Of a stretch of 35,827 nucleotides of DNA, positions 23,524-31,189 are shown piece after piece. The number at the start of each line of letters is the position of its first letter. Within the stretch, counting starts at the first letter, position 1. The notes beneath the pieces were generated by a model. That model was not told where the DNA came from and searched no databases. It saw only the letters and a program-made list of their open reading frames with translations. The translations under genes and the position numbers were made by a program. This DNA is from Treponema sp. (lineage in GTDB: Bacteria > Spirochaetota > Spirochaetia > Treponematales > Breznakiellaceae): NCBI GenBank assembly GCA_031268125.1, contig JAIRXT010000110.1, positions 1-35,827 of the forward strand. Direction: 5' to 3'.

Positions 23524-25293
23524 ATGGGTAATACTGCTGCTTCCGAACAAGCTGACGAAAAAAATCCGCCCCTTCCCGGCGGTTATCTTGAACTGTGCCT
23601 GGGAAAGAGGACGGCGGTTCCCCCAAACTTGGCAAGATCCCGCCGCTCTTCCGAATCTTCTCTTGAAATTATCAGGGTTATTGAAAAAGCCAGGGAGGAT
23701 TCCCATATCCGGGGCTTGGCGCTTAACCTTTCCGGCTTTTCCGCCGGCCGTTCCTGCCTGTGGGAACTGAGGACCAGCCTGGAATCCTTCAAGGCCCCGG
23801 TCCCTCCGGCTTCCGCGGGTAAAAAAATTGTCGCCTACCTAAGCCAGGGGGATCTGGACCTGTACTGCCTTGTCTCCGTGGCGGATAAAATTGTCCTTGA
23901 CCCCGCCGGGTCTTTAAGCCTGCTGGGCTGCCTCTACGGGCGGGGGTTTGTCCGGGGGGCGCTGGAAAAAATCGGCCTTGGGGTGCGGGAACTCCGCTAT
24001 TTAAAGTACAAGTCCGCCCAGGAAACTTTTACCCGTGAAGATCTTTCGGATGCGGACAGGGAACAGTACGGCGCCTATCTGGACGATACCTTTGCCCTGA
24101 CCAAAACCCTGCTGATGAAGTCCCGTTCCTGGAGCGAAGAAGATTTTAACCGTATCTTAAACGACGAGTACCTCTACTCCGCGTTCCGGGCGCGGGAACA
24201 GGGACTGGTAGATTACCTGGGCCGGGGCCCCGAACTGCGGGAGGCGGTACAAAACCTGGAAGGGGGTCAGCCAAAAAACTGGTTCCGCTGGGGGGATCCC
24301 CAGTTCAGCCTGTTGGAGGCCGGACGCCGGGGAAACGATGCCCTGCCCCGGCCCTACCACGTAAAAGATGGCGGTATTCTTCGAAAAGTTTTTGGTAAAA
24401 AAACCGAAATCGCGCTGGTCCACGCGCAAGGCCAGACGGACCTGGAACGGGGTATGGCGGCCAGAAGCCTTGCGGCGCTGATTCGGGAGATTCCGCGGCG
24501 AAAAGCCGTCAAGGCCCTGGTGTTGCGGATAGAATCCCCCGGCGGCAGTGCGGAGGCGGCGGACTATATAGCCCAGGCCATCAACGAAGTAAAAGAAAAA
24601 ATCCCCGTGGTGGTCTCTATGGGTTCCGTGGCCGCATCCGGCGGGTACTGGGCCGCCATGAACGCCAGTTACATCGTAGCATCCCCCTACACCCTTACCG
24701 GGTCCATCGGGGTCATCGCCGCCTGGTTCTTCGACAAGGGCCTGTACGGCAAACTGGGGCTTGGGGTGGACCTGCTGAGCCGGGGGGCCCATGCGGATCT
24801 TCCGGCTGGGGTTTTAATTCCCCGCCGGGATCTGAGCGGGGAGGAGGAGGAGCAGTTCCGCCGCCTTATCCTGGATCTCTACACCGATTTTGTGAACCGG
24901 GTTGCCAAGGGACGGAACATGAGCGTCCCGGCGGTAGAAGCCGCCGCCCAGGGCCGGGTCTATTCCGGGCTGCGGGCCAAGGACATGGGGCTGGTGGACC
25001 GGATTGGCGGTTTGGACGAAGCCCTGCGGGCAGCCCGGGAACTTGCCGGAATTCCCCAGGGTAGGCGGGTGCGCTACACCGAACATCCCAAACCCCGGTT
25101 CATCGACCGCATTGCCGCCCGTTTCGGCCTTCCTGCGCCGCCCGTCACCGCTTTTCCCGGCCTCTTTTGGCTATATTCCCTCCCGTACCCGGAATCTGCC
25201 GGGATGCTGGAGGATATCCGGTACCGCCTCTCCCGGAACGGAGAGGCCCTGCCCATCCTGCCCCTGTTTCCCGGCGGAGTAAAGGAAAGATGA
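23524..25293 (+). CDS. sppA: Signal peptide peptidase SppA, long (67K) type
   Basis: The 589-residue protein has the two tandem ClpP-like domains of the long SppA form. The N-terminal domain carries the general-base Lys163 in YLKYKSAQE, and the C-terminal domain carries the nucleophile Ser372 in SMGSVAASGGYWAA, with the ESPGGSAEAA loop before it. SppA degrades cleaved signal peptides in or at the inner membrane. Unlike the E. coli enzyme no N-terminal membrane helix is visible, so it may be peripheral or cytoplasmic. ATG 23524 was chosen over a TTG at 23506; neither has a good ribosome site, and TACTAT lies six bases before the ATG. The HD-domain gene follows with no gap. Confidence 0.88.
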   Translation: MGNTAASEQADEKNPPLPGGYLELCLGKRTAVPPNLARSRRSSESSLEIIRVIEKAREDSHIRGLALNLSGFSAGRSCLWELRTSLESFKAPVPPASAGKKIVAYLSQGDLDLYCLVSVADKIVLDPAGSLSLLGCLYGRGFVRGALEKIGLGVRELRYLKYKSAQETFTREDLSDADREQYGAYLDDTFALTKTLLMKSRSWSEEDFNRILNDEYLYSAFRAREQGLVDYLGRGPELREAVQNLEGGQPKNWFRWGDPQFSLLEAGRRGNDALPRPYHVKDGGILRKVFGKKTEIALVHAQGQTDLERGMAARSLAALIREIPRRKAVKALVLRIESPGGSAEAADYIAQAINEVKEKIPVVVSMGSVAASGGYWAAMNASYIVASPYTLTGSIGVIAAWFFDKGLYGKLGLGVDLLSRGAHADLPAGVLIPRRDLSGEEEEQFRRLILDLYTDFVNRVAKGRNMSVPAVEAAAQGRVYSGLRAKDMGLVDRIGGLDEALRAARELAGIPQGRRVRYTEHPKPRFIDRIAARFGLPAPPVTAFPGLFWLYSLPYPESAGMLEDIRYRLSRNGEALPILPLFPGGVKER

Positions 25294-26556
25294 ATGGACG
25301 CCGTCAGCGGAATACCGGGCAACATCCCGGCGCCAAAAACCACATCAAAGGCGGAGACCGGGGATATTTGCGAAACCCTGGTTTCGCTTGGTTACGAGGC
25401 ACGGCTTTGGAGCTTTAGCGCCATCGACCGCTACCTGGACAGGGATTCCCTCCCCTTTGTCCTGGTATACACCGATGCTTCCCTTACCGAATTAGCCCGC
25501 CTGTTTGAGAATCTCCGGTTCCCCGGGGCAGCGCTGGCGGACGCAGCGGTAGAGTCCTGCGGCAGGGACTATCTGTTCCGCTGTCCTGATAGTGGAAGGC
25601 CGGAACAACCCGTTTATGAACTTCTCCGGTTTTCCCAGGATTGGAAAACCCGGCGCTTTTATGACCCCTGTGGATTCTACCCCCTGCTCCGCCAGTTCCG
25701 GCAGGGCAGGGACGCAGAGCGGAAAACCCCGCCGGAGGCCGGAAACGGGGCCCCGGACCAGGAAGTCCCGCCCTGGTGGAAAGGCGTTGGCCGGGCGGAA
25801 CATTGGCTGCGGGCCGCTGCGGAAGGGGCACTGATCCTGGCCCGTTACGGGCCGGAACCACGGCAGCAGGACATTACAGAAATTGCTGAGGTGATTAGAG
25901 AACTACCCGGTACAGGCTCCGCGGGACCGGAGGAGCAGCGGTTGCTGCTGACGGCGCTGCTGGATTCCTCCCACCCGGAAAACGGGTTTGAATTCCTCAA
26001 AGCTGCGGGTTTTGTGGAAAAATACTGGCCGGAACTCGCCGCGCTTGACGATGTGGATCACGCCAAGGAATTTCACCCGGAAGGCAACGTCTGGAAACAC
26101 ACCCTGGAAACCTTCCGGTACCGCAAGGGCGGACACGCGGGCCATGATCCCTGCCTTTCCCTAGCCCTGCTTCTCCACGATTCCGGCAAACCCCTCTCCG
26201 AGTCTTCCGGAGGCCACCGTTTCCAGGCCCACGCCGAATTGGGCGCCCAGGTAGCCCGCCGTTTCCTGGGCCGCCTGGGTTTTAGAGCGGAACTCATCAA
26301 CAACGTGGCATGGCTCGTCAAAAACCACATGCTCCCCGCCGCCATGCCCCGGCTTCCCCTCATCCGCACCCAGGAGATCATGGAGGCTCCCCTGTTTCCT
26401 GCCTTAATGGAATTGTACCGTTGCGATGAATCTTCATCATTCAAAGGACTCGACGGATATTACGAAAGCAGCGCCGCCTACCGGCAGTATCTAAAACACC
26501 GCCGGAACCCCTACCGCAGCGCAGACGGGAAGAAAACCAGGGGAAACACGCGGTAG
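25294..26556 (+). CDS. HD-domain protein with a degenerate nucleotidyltransferase-like head
   Basis: The 420-residue protein begins directly after the SppA stop. Its C-terminal half holds an HD domain, with HPEGNVWKHTLETF (His269) and LALLLHDSGKP (His295-Asp296), as in the C-terminal part of some CCA-adding enzymes and other HD phosphohydrolases. The N-terminal part (about 25-135) looks like a worn poly(A)-polymerase head: RFYDPCGFYPLL recalls the DPxGG...L stretch, but no GGxxR and no catalytic DxD is present. Phosphohydrolase activity is plausible and nucleotidyl transfer is unlikely. It is probably co-transcribed with sppA, and it converges on the chemoreceptor gene with nine bases between stops. 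Confidence 0.75.
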   Translation: MDAVSGIPGNIPAPKTTSKAETGDICETLVSLGYEARLWSFSAIDRYLDRDSLPFVLVYTDASLTELARLFENLRFPGAALADAAVESCGRDYLFRCPDSGRPEQPVYELLRFSQDWKTRRFYDPCGFYPLLRQFRQGRDAERKTPPEAGNGAPDQEVPPWWKGVGRAEHWLRAAAEGALILARYGPEPRQQDITEIAEVIRELPGTGSAGPEEQRLLLTALLDSSHPENGFEFLKAAGFVEKYWPELAALDDVDHAKEFHPEGNVWKHTLETFRYRKGGHAGHDPCLSLALLLHDSGKPLSESSGGHRFQAHAELGAQVARRFLGRLGFRAELINNVAWLVKNHMLPAAMPRLPLIRTQEIMEAPLFPALMELYRCDESSSFKGLDGYYESSAAYRQYLKHRRNPYRSADGKKTRGNTR

Positions 26557-26565
26557 CGGCGGCTT

Positions 26566-28743
26566 TTACTCAACCTTGAACCGGCTTACCTCTTTGACCA
26601 GCACATCAATGTTTTCTTTGTTGGTACTGCTAATCTCGTTCACCCGCGTTACCGCAACATTGATCTGATCCGCACCGGTAGCCATTTCATTCATGCCGTT
26701 GGTAATCTCCTGGGTCGCCATTTCAAGGTTTTTGCCCTCGGTGATCACCTCTTTGCTGCCTTCAAGCATCTCGTCGGAACCGCCTTTTACCATCTGGGTA
26801 ATGTCGTTAAGCTGCCCAATCACTTCCAGAATCTGCTGGCTCCCCACGCTCTGTTCTTCCATTGCGTTTCGGATGTTTTCAGTCTGCTCGGAAACCGTTT
26901 TGACACCGCTGTCGATGGCCTCAAATTTGTTCAGTACGTTATCCGTAGATTTGGTGATCTTGTCGATGGAATCTTTTATCTTCTTGAGCACCGTACTGAT
27001 GGTCTTGGACTGCTCCCCGCTGGATTCCGCCAGCTTGCGGATCTCATCGGCCACCACGGCAAAGCCTTTCCCCGCCTCCCCGGCATGGGCAGCTTCAATG
27101 GCGGCGTTCATCGAAAGCAGGTTGGTCTGGCTGGCAATATTCTCCATCACCGCGTTGATCTCCAGCAGCCCTTCGGACTCCCGGGCAATCTCCTGAATGT
27201 CTGTCGCCACTTCCTGGAGCCCCGTGCGGCCCACTTCCGAAGATTCAAGCAGGTCTTTTACGCTTTCGGTGTTCTTGTTCAGGGTCGTTGTTACGGACTG
27301 AATATTGGCGATCATCTCCTCAATGGCGCTGGAAGATTTGGATACGCTGGAGCTTTGTTTTTCCACATTGCCGTTCAGCTTGTCGATGTTAACGGTAATC
27401 TGCTCCATTGTGGCATTGGTTTCGGTAACGCTGGCGCTCTGGTTAAGCACCCGGCCTTTAATACTCTGAATATTGCTGGTAATCTCGTTGATCGCCGCGG
27501 CGGTCTCCGTCATATTGCTGGCCAGTTCATTCCCAATATCGAAAAGAGCCACCGCCTGTTGTTTTATGGTAATCACCAGGATCTTGATTTTTTCCAGGGT
27601 CTGGTTGAAGTACCGGCCCAGATCCCCAATTTCATCCTGGGAATGAACATCAATGGTCTTGGTTAGATCCCCCTCTCCTTCGGAAATATCTTTAAGGGTA
27701 AGGGCTACGTTGACAATGGGTTTGGCAATGGTACCGGCGACAAAGAAAGTGATTACCCCTGCGATAATAATGGCAACAAAAACAATAATAACGGCAATCC
27801 GGGTAAGCTGGTTCACCGCCGCCATTACATCAGCTTCCGGGACAGAGGTAAGAATAGTCCAGGCATTTTTTACCCCTCCCACATAAAAGGGGTAACTTTC
27901 AAAAATACGCCCGCTGTTCCGCCCCGAATTCGGCCTGCCGGTTCTAAGGGTTTCCTGGGTATCGTTCACTGCCTGCTGGCCAAGAATGGAGACCGAATCG
28001 GTATCGCTTATCTTTTTCCCCACCATATTCGAATTGTAGTGGGCCGTGATAGTCCCATCGGTAGCGTACATAACGGCCCGTCCGGTTCCATAGGGCTGTA
28101 TCTGGGTAATGGTATCGGAAGACGGGGAGAGATCCACCATAATCCCCACCCTTCCTACGAGCCTGCCATTGGCAACAATAGGATAACAAAGCCGGACGGC
28201 AAAAATAGGCTTCCCGGCATAGGTTGACCAATAGGGGGCGCTTATCACCGGATCGAGGCTGTCTATATTAGCGGATACATCGTTGTACTGTTCATACTCC
28301 GACAGGGAGCGTTCTTCAAGAACTCCTGTTCTCCGGGAAAACCAAGGCATATACCTGCCTGTTGAATCGGTACCCGGATCACTGATAAAAGCCGCATCAT
28401 TGCCGTCAATCGCATTCGATTTCCAGATGGAAAACATCCCCATAAAGCTGGGATTGGATTCCATGATAGACAGTATAATATCATCATAGCGGTCCCGCCG
28501 CTGCCCGGCCGGAATTGCTTCAAAAGAATTCATTATATCTGCAAGCGTCTTTGCCACCGACAGGTAATTTTCATAGTGGTTCTGCATCACCACAGAGTAT
28601 CTGCCGGTCAATTCCTCCAAATTCGAAAAGGCGGCGCTGGTCTGAAGTGTCCGCGCCCGTATAAGCAAAACGACCGATACCCCTGCTACGGCAACCACCA
28701 GCAGGATAGAAGTGATTAAGGTTAGCCGTAATTTCAATCTCAT
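26566..28743 (-). CDS. Methyl-accepting chemotaxis protein (Cache-HAMP)
   Basis: The 725-residue receptor has a membrane helix near the start (about 8-28), a double-Cache periplasmic ligand domain (about 35-290, including [17 protein letters not shown] and [11 protein letters not shown]), and a second helix (about 310-338). A HAMP domain and a long cytoplasmic coiled coil follow. The signalling tip contains [29 protein letters not shown] in pieces of the usual consensus. It senses a small molecule, often an amino acid or organic acid for this Cache class, and controls CheA. ATG 28743 has GGGGG eight bases upstream. The gene has its own promoter and an unusual hairpin at its 5' end. Confidence 0.94.
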   Translation of the reverse strand: MRLKLRLTLITSILLVVAVAGVSVVLLIRARTLQTSAAFSNLEELTGRYSVVMQNHYENYLSVAKTLADIMNSFEAIPAGQRRDRYDDIILSIMESNPSFMGMFSIWKSNAIDGNDAAFISDPGTDSTGRYMPWFSRRTGVLEERSLSEYEQYNDVSANIDSLDPVISAPYWSTYAGKPIFAVRLCYPIVANGRLVGRVGIMVDLSPSSDTITQIQPYGTGRAVMYATDGTITAHYNSNMVGKKISDTDSVSILGQQAVNDTQETLRTGRPNSGRNSGRIFESYPFYVGGVKNAWTILTSVPEADVMAAVNQLTRIAVIIVFVAIIIAGVITFFVAGTIAKPIVNVALTLKDISEGEGDLTKTIDVHSQDEIGDLGRYFNQTLEKIKILVITIKQQAVALFDIGNELASNMTETAAAINEITSNIQSIKGRVLNQSASVTETNATMEQITVNIDKLNGNVEKQSSSVSKSSSAIEEMIANIQSVTTTLNKNTESVKDLLESSEVGRTGLQEVATDIQEIARESEGLLEINAVMENIASQTNLLSMNAAIEAAHAGEAGKGFAVVADEIRKLAESSGEQSKTISTVLKKIKDSIDKITKSTDNVLNKFEAIDSGVKTVSEQTENIRNAMEEQSVGSQQILEVIGQLNDITQMVKGGSDEMLEGSKEVITEGKNLEMATQEITNGMNEMATGADQINVAVTRVNEISSTNKENIDVLVKEVSRFKVE

Positions 28744-28758
28744 AAATACCCCCAAAAA

Positions 28759-28782
28759 AATCCAAAACTATTGTTTTGGATT
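28759..28782 (-). promoter_or_regulatory. 10-bp palindrome at the chemoreceptor transcript start
   Basis: AATCCAAAAC (28759-28768) and GTTTTGGATT (28773-28782) pair perfectly around TATT. On the minus strand the stem is followed by a run of Ts and then the GGGGG ribosome site. A third TTGGATT-type element lies just upstream, overlapping the -10 region. It could be an operator or a 5'-terminal RNA hairpin. Confidence 0.5.
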
Positions 28783-28786
28783 CATA

Positions 28787-28815
28787 AGTATAATCCAAAA
28801 AAATAATAAATACAA
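28787..28815 (-). promoter_or_regulatory. Predicted promoter of the chemoreceptor gene
   Basis: TTGTAT (28810-28815), a 17-bp spacer and TATACT (28787-28792) on the minus strand, with transcription predicted near 28780. Confidence 0.55.
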
Positions 28816-28849
28816 TCAAATTATCGGTAAAAACAGCAACAAAACGCAA

Positions 28850-28865
28850 AAAAACGGCGGTTTTT
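28850..28865 (-). terminator. Weak terminator after glyA
   Basis: AAAAAC and GTTTTT arms (28850-28855, 28860-28865) form a 6-bp stem; on the minus strand Ts follow. It lies six bases after the GlyA stop. Confidence 0.4.
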
Positions 28866-28871
28866 CCTGTT

Positions 28872-30395
28872 TTATCCGGCAAATGCCTCTTTCAACAGCG
28901 GCAAATTCAGCTCCGGGTACACCGGAAACCGGTCCAGGAGCTTCTTTACCCGTTCCAGAGCTTCTTTTTTGGCGGATTCTGCAATAATATAACGGGCTTT
29001 GCTCCTTTTGGAAGGATTTTTAGCGTCCGGAGCCGGGCTGGTGTTCTTAAGTACCAGGCTGATAATGGCCCCCAGCTCCTCCATCTCCCCGCCGCCCATC
29101 CCCAGGGTGGTAACGGCGGCGGTTCCAATCCGCAGGCCCGATGTATACCAAGGGCCGTTTGGATCAAAGGGAAGGCTGTTCCGGTTCAGCGTAATGCGGC
29201 ACTCATGAAGGGCGCTCTCCGCCTGGCGGCCGGTAAGGGCATCTTCCCCCTGGTGGAGGCTGCGGACATTCACCAAGAGCAGGTGGTTATCGGTACCGCC
29301 GGTAAGGACCTCCAGGCCCCCCTTGATGCAGGCGGCGGCCAGAGCCTTGGAGTTATCCACAATCCGCCGGGCATAGCGGCGGAATTCCTCCGTCCCCGCC
29401 TCCCGCAGGGCCACGGCCTTGGCGGCGATTACGTGGGGAAGGGGCCCCCCCATAGTCAGGGGGCAGCCCTTGTCCAGGGCCTCGGCAAATTCCCCGGTGG
29501 AAAGTACAAGCCCCGCCCGGGGGCCCCGCAGGGTCTTATGGGTAGTGCTGGTAACAACGTGGGCCCAGGGTACAGGGTCCCACTCCCCGGTAAAGACCTT
29601 CCCCGCCGCCAGACCCGCAAAATGGGCCATATCCACCATGAGGACCGCCCCCGCCGAATCGGCAATTTCCCGCATCCGCTTAAAGTTAATCTTCCGGGGG
29701 TAGGCGGAGTAGCCCGCCAAAAGAATCAGGGGCTTCAATTCCCCGGCCATCCGCTCAATCTCATCGTAATCCAAAAGCCCTGTTTCACGGGAAACCGTAT
29801 ACCCGTACACATCGAACATCCGGGCGGAAACATTGTAGCGGTACCCGTGGGTCAGGTGGCCCCCGGAGTAGTAGTCCAGCCCCAAAAGCCGCTGGTTCCC
29901 CAAAGATGTTTTCAGTTCCTGCCACTGGGCGTCACTCAGCTTGTAGAGGTTGGTCTCGCCATAGCGGGCCAGAGCCGGAGCCTCCACCCTGGCAGTCAGG
30001 ATCGCCCAATAGGCCAAAAGGTTGGCGTCCGCTCCGCAGTGGGGCTGGACATTGGCGTATTCCGCGCCAAAAACCCGGCAGGCCTCCGCCTGGGCCAGGG
30101 CCTCCACGGCGTCCACGTTCTCGTTCCCCGCGTAAAAGCGGTGGCCCGGCACACCTTCGGCGTATTTATCAGTAAGCAGGTTCCCCATGCTCAATTGAAC
30201 CGCCAGGGAGCAGTAGTTTTCGCTGGCAATAAGTTTGACCCGGTTCCGCTGATTCTCCAGTTCCCGGACAACGGACCGGGCAATTTCCGGGGCAACGCGG
30301 GCGGTCTCCTCCAGATTGCACAGGTAAGCCAAAAGACCGGTATTTACCTTATCCGGGGCGGTAGAGGCAAGATATGAAGCTACAGGGTTATTCAT
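28872..30395 (-). CDS. glyA: Serine hydroxymethyltransferase
   Basis: The 507-residue cytoplasmic enzyme converts serine and tetrahydrofolate to glycine and methylene-tetrahydrofolate, using PLP. The PLP lysine is Lys287 in TSTTHKTLRGPRAG. Other family marks are KLIASENY, RFYAGNENVD, QPHCGADAN, GGHLTHG and VDMAHFAG. It is about 90 residues longer than the E. coli enzyme. An insertion of some 35-40 residues after YWAILTA, and an extended C-terminus, are known from spirochaete and chlamydial GlyA. ATG 30395 is preferred: TATTCT lies six bases before it and TTGAAT 18 bases further up, so the mRNA may be leaderless. A TTG 15 codons upstream falls inside a repeat and has no ribosome site. Confidence 0.93.
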   Translation of the reverse strand: MNNPVASYLASTAPDKVNTGLLAYLCNLEETARVAPEIARSVVRELENQRNRVKLIASENYCSLAVQLSMGNLLTDKYAEGVPGHRFYAGNENVDAVEALAQAEACRVFGAEYANVQPHCGADANLLAYWAILTARVEAPALARYGETNLYKLSDAQWQELKTSLGNQRLLGLDYYSGGHLTHGYRYNVSARMFDVYGYTVSRETGLLDYDEIERMAGELKPLILLAGYSAYPRKINFKRMREIADSAGAVLMVDMAHFAGLAAGKVFTGEWDPVPWAHVVTSTTHKTLRGPRAGLVLSTGEFAEALDKGCPLTMGGPLPHVIAAKAVALREAGTEEFRRYARRIVDNSKALAAACIKGGLEVLTGGTDNHLLLVNVRSLHQGEDALTGRQAESALHECRITLNRNSLPFDPNGPWYTSGLRIGTAAVTTLGMGGGEMEELGAIISLVLKNTSPAPDAKNPSKRSKARYIIAESAKKEALERVKKLLDRFPVYPELNLPLLKEAFAG

Positions 30396-30401
30396 AAATG
30401 C

Positions 30402-30431
30402 AGAATAGCCCGGCAAGGAAGGACTATTCAA
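30402..30431 (-). promoter_or_regulatory. Predicted promoter of glyA
   Basis: On the minus strand TTGAAT (30426-30431), an 18-bp spacer and TATTCT (30402-30407), with only six bases to the ATG. The -35 box lies next to the repeat at 30435-30457. Confidence 0.5.
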
Positions 30432-30434
30432 GGG

Positions 30435-30457
30435 CAGCAATTCTCATTTTAACCATT
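30435..30457 (-). repeat. Dispersed AATTGCTG-type repeat at a stop codon
   Basis: On the minus strand this is identical to bases 1-23. The TAA inside it is the stop codon of the alkyltransferase-like gene, whose last two codons (Asn-Gly) also come from the repeat. Confidence 0.8.
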
Positions 30458-30751
30458 CCCGTACTTCCCCATGTCCACCCTGCCGTCATCCGAAACCTCA
30501 ACACCTTCCGATCGCAATAGGGAAGCCTGAAGTTCCAACCCATTGCCGGGATGCAGGGCAATACGGCCGTCAGCTCTGATAACCCGGTGCCAGGGGAGCC
30601 CCTCCTTCTCCGACAAGGAGTGGAGTACCCTTACCACCTGCCGCGCCCCGTTGGGGAGCCCCGCAGCCAGGGCTATGTCCCTGTAACAGGAAACCTTCCC
30701 CCTGGGGATTGACCGGATAGCTTCTACAATGGAACGGGTAGAAGGAAGCAT
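30449..30751 (-). CDS. Alkyltransferase-like protein (ATL)
   Basis: The 100-residue protein is the DNA-binding domain of the O6-alkylguanine-DNA alkyltransferase family, with SIPRGKVSCYRDIALAAGLPNGARQVVRVL and PWHRVIRADGRI. In active enzymes the motif is PCHRV with a reactive Cys; here Trp54 replaces it. That defines the ATL group, which binds alkylated guanine and flags it for nucleotide excision repair without transferring the alkyl group. ATG 30751 lacks a ribosome site and has a -10-like TATTCT seven bases upstream. The gene precedes glyA on the same strand, with a repeat and a glyA promoter between. Confidence 0.88.
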   Translation of the reverse strand: MLPSTRSIVEAIRSIPRGKVSCYRDIALAAGLPNGARQVVRVLHSLSEKEGLPWHRVIRADGRIALHPGNGLELQASLLRSEGVEVSDDGRVDMGKYGNG

Positions 30752-30805
30752 CACGCACAGAATACACGGTATCGTGTAAAACAACAGCCGGGCGGGGAAA
30801 AAGGG

Positions 30806-30875
30806 CAGCAATTTTACTTTTACAAAATTTTTCGATAGAAAAGACGCCTACAAAATCATTAGGGGTCCTGCCGGC
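30806..30875 (-). repeat. Dispersed 70-bp intergenic repeat, copy 2
   Basis: This matches 13487-13555 with five substitutions and one gap. Its outer 17 bases, CAGCAATTTTACTTTTA (30806-30822), occur again as a perfect inverted copy at 31109-31125. Confidence 0.85.
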
Positions 30876-30950
30876 TGAGGCACCGGGTAAGGCGGGTATT
30901 TCGGAGGACCTGTTGTTTCTCGAAGAACATAATTAATCACTGGAAAGCGT

Positions 30951-30979
30951 TTGACATGGCTTTCTTTTACATCAATTAT
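30951..30979 (+). promoter_or_regulatory. Possible distal promoter of gyrA
   Basis: TTGACA (30951-30956), 17 bases, AATTAT (30974-30979). It lies inside the repeat-bounded element and would give a 200-nt leader. Confidence 0.4.
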
Positions 30980-31172
30980 GGCTTCGTTTAAGGCCCGTCA
31001 TACTTTGTGGATCACCACCAAATGTCTAAATTGCAGGGTGTTTTCACTGCAAAGCATAGTTACAGAAACAATTTATCCATTTTTTGGTTGGACAAGGGGT
31101 CTTTTCGCTAAAAGTAAAATTGCTGAAATCAGGGCCCCGGCGGGTTCCCCACATGATTTTTTTAGCCCGGAT

Positions 31173-31181
31173 TGGTATACT
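31173..31181 (+). promoter_or_regulatory. Extended -10 promoter of gyrA
   Basis: TGG followed by TATACT (31176-31181) fits an extended -10 site. Only eight bases separate it from the ATG at 31190 and no ribosome site is present, so a leaderless or nearly leaderless message is predicted. Confidence 0.5.
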
Positions 31182-31189
31182 TGTCCCAT

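Larger units (their letters stand above)
30806..31125. mobile_element. MITE-like element bounded by 17-bp inverted repeats
   Basis: The two perfect 17-bp inverted ends at 30806-30822 and 31109-31125 enclose 286 bases without a convincing gene, in the gap between the alkyltransferase-like gene and gyrA. Inside are the 70-bp repeat, a promoter-like TTGACA-17-AATTAT (30951-30979) pointing to gyrA, and a 6-bp hairpin near 31030-31052. No target-site duplication is visible at the edges, so mobility is inferred only from the repeat structure. Confidence 0.45.

Noticed and set aside
29205-30377. 390-codon open frame on the plus strand
   Set aside because: It is antisense to glyA, which shows all family motifs. 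The product is Gly/Pro/Gln-rich without recognisable features.
30806-31125. Retron or insertion sequence with its own enzyme
   Set aside because: There is no reverse transcriptase or transposase frame in or beside the element, and no visible target duplication.
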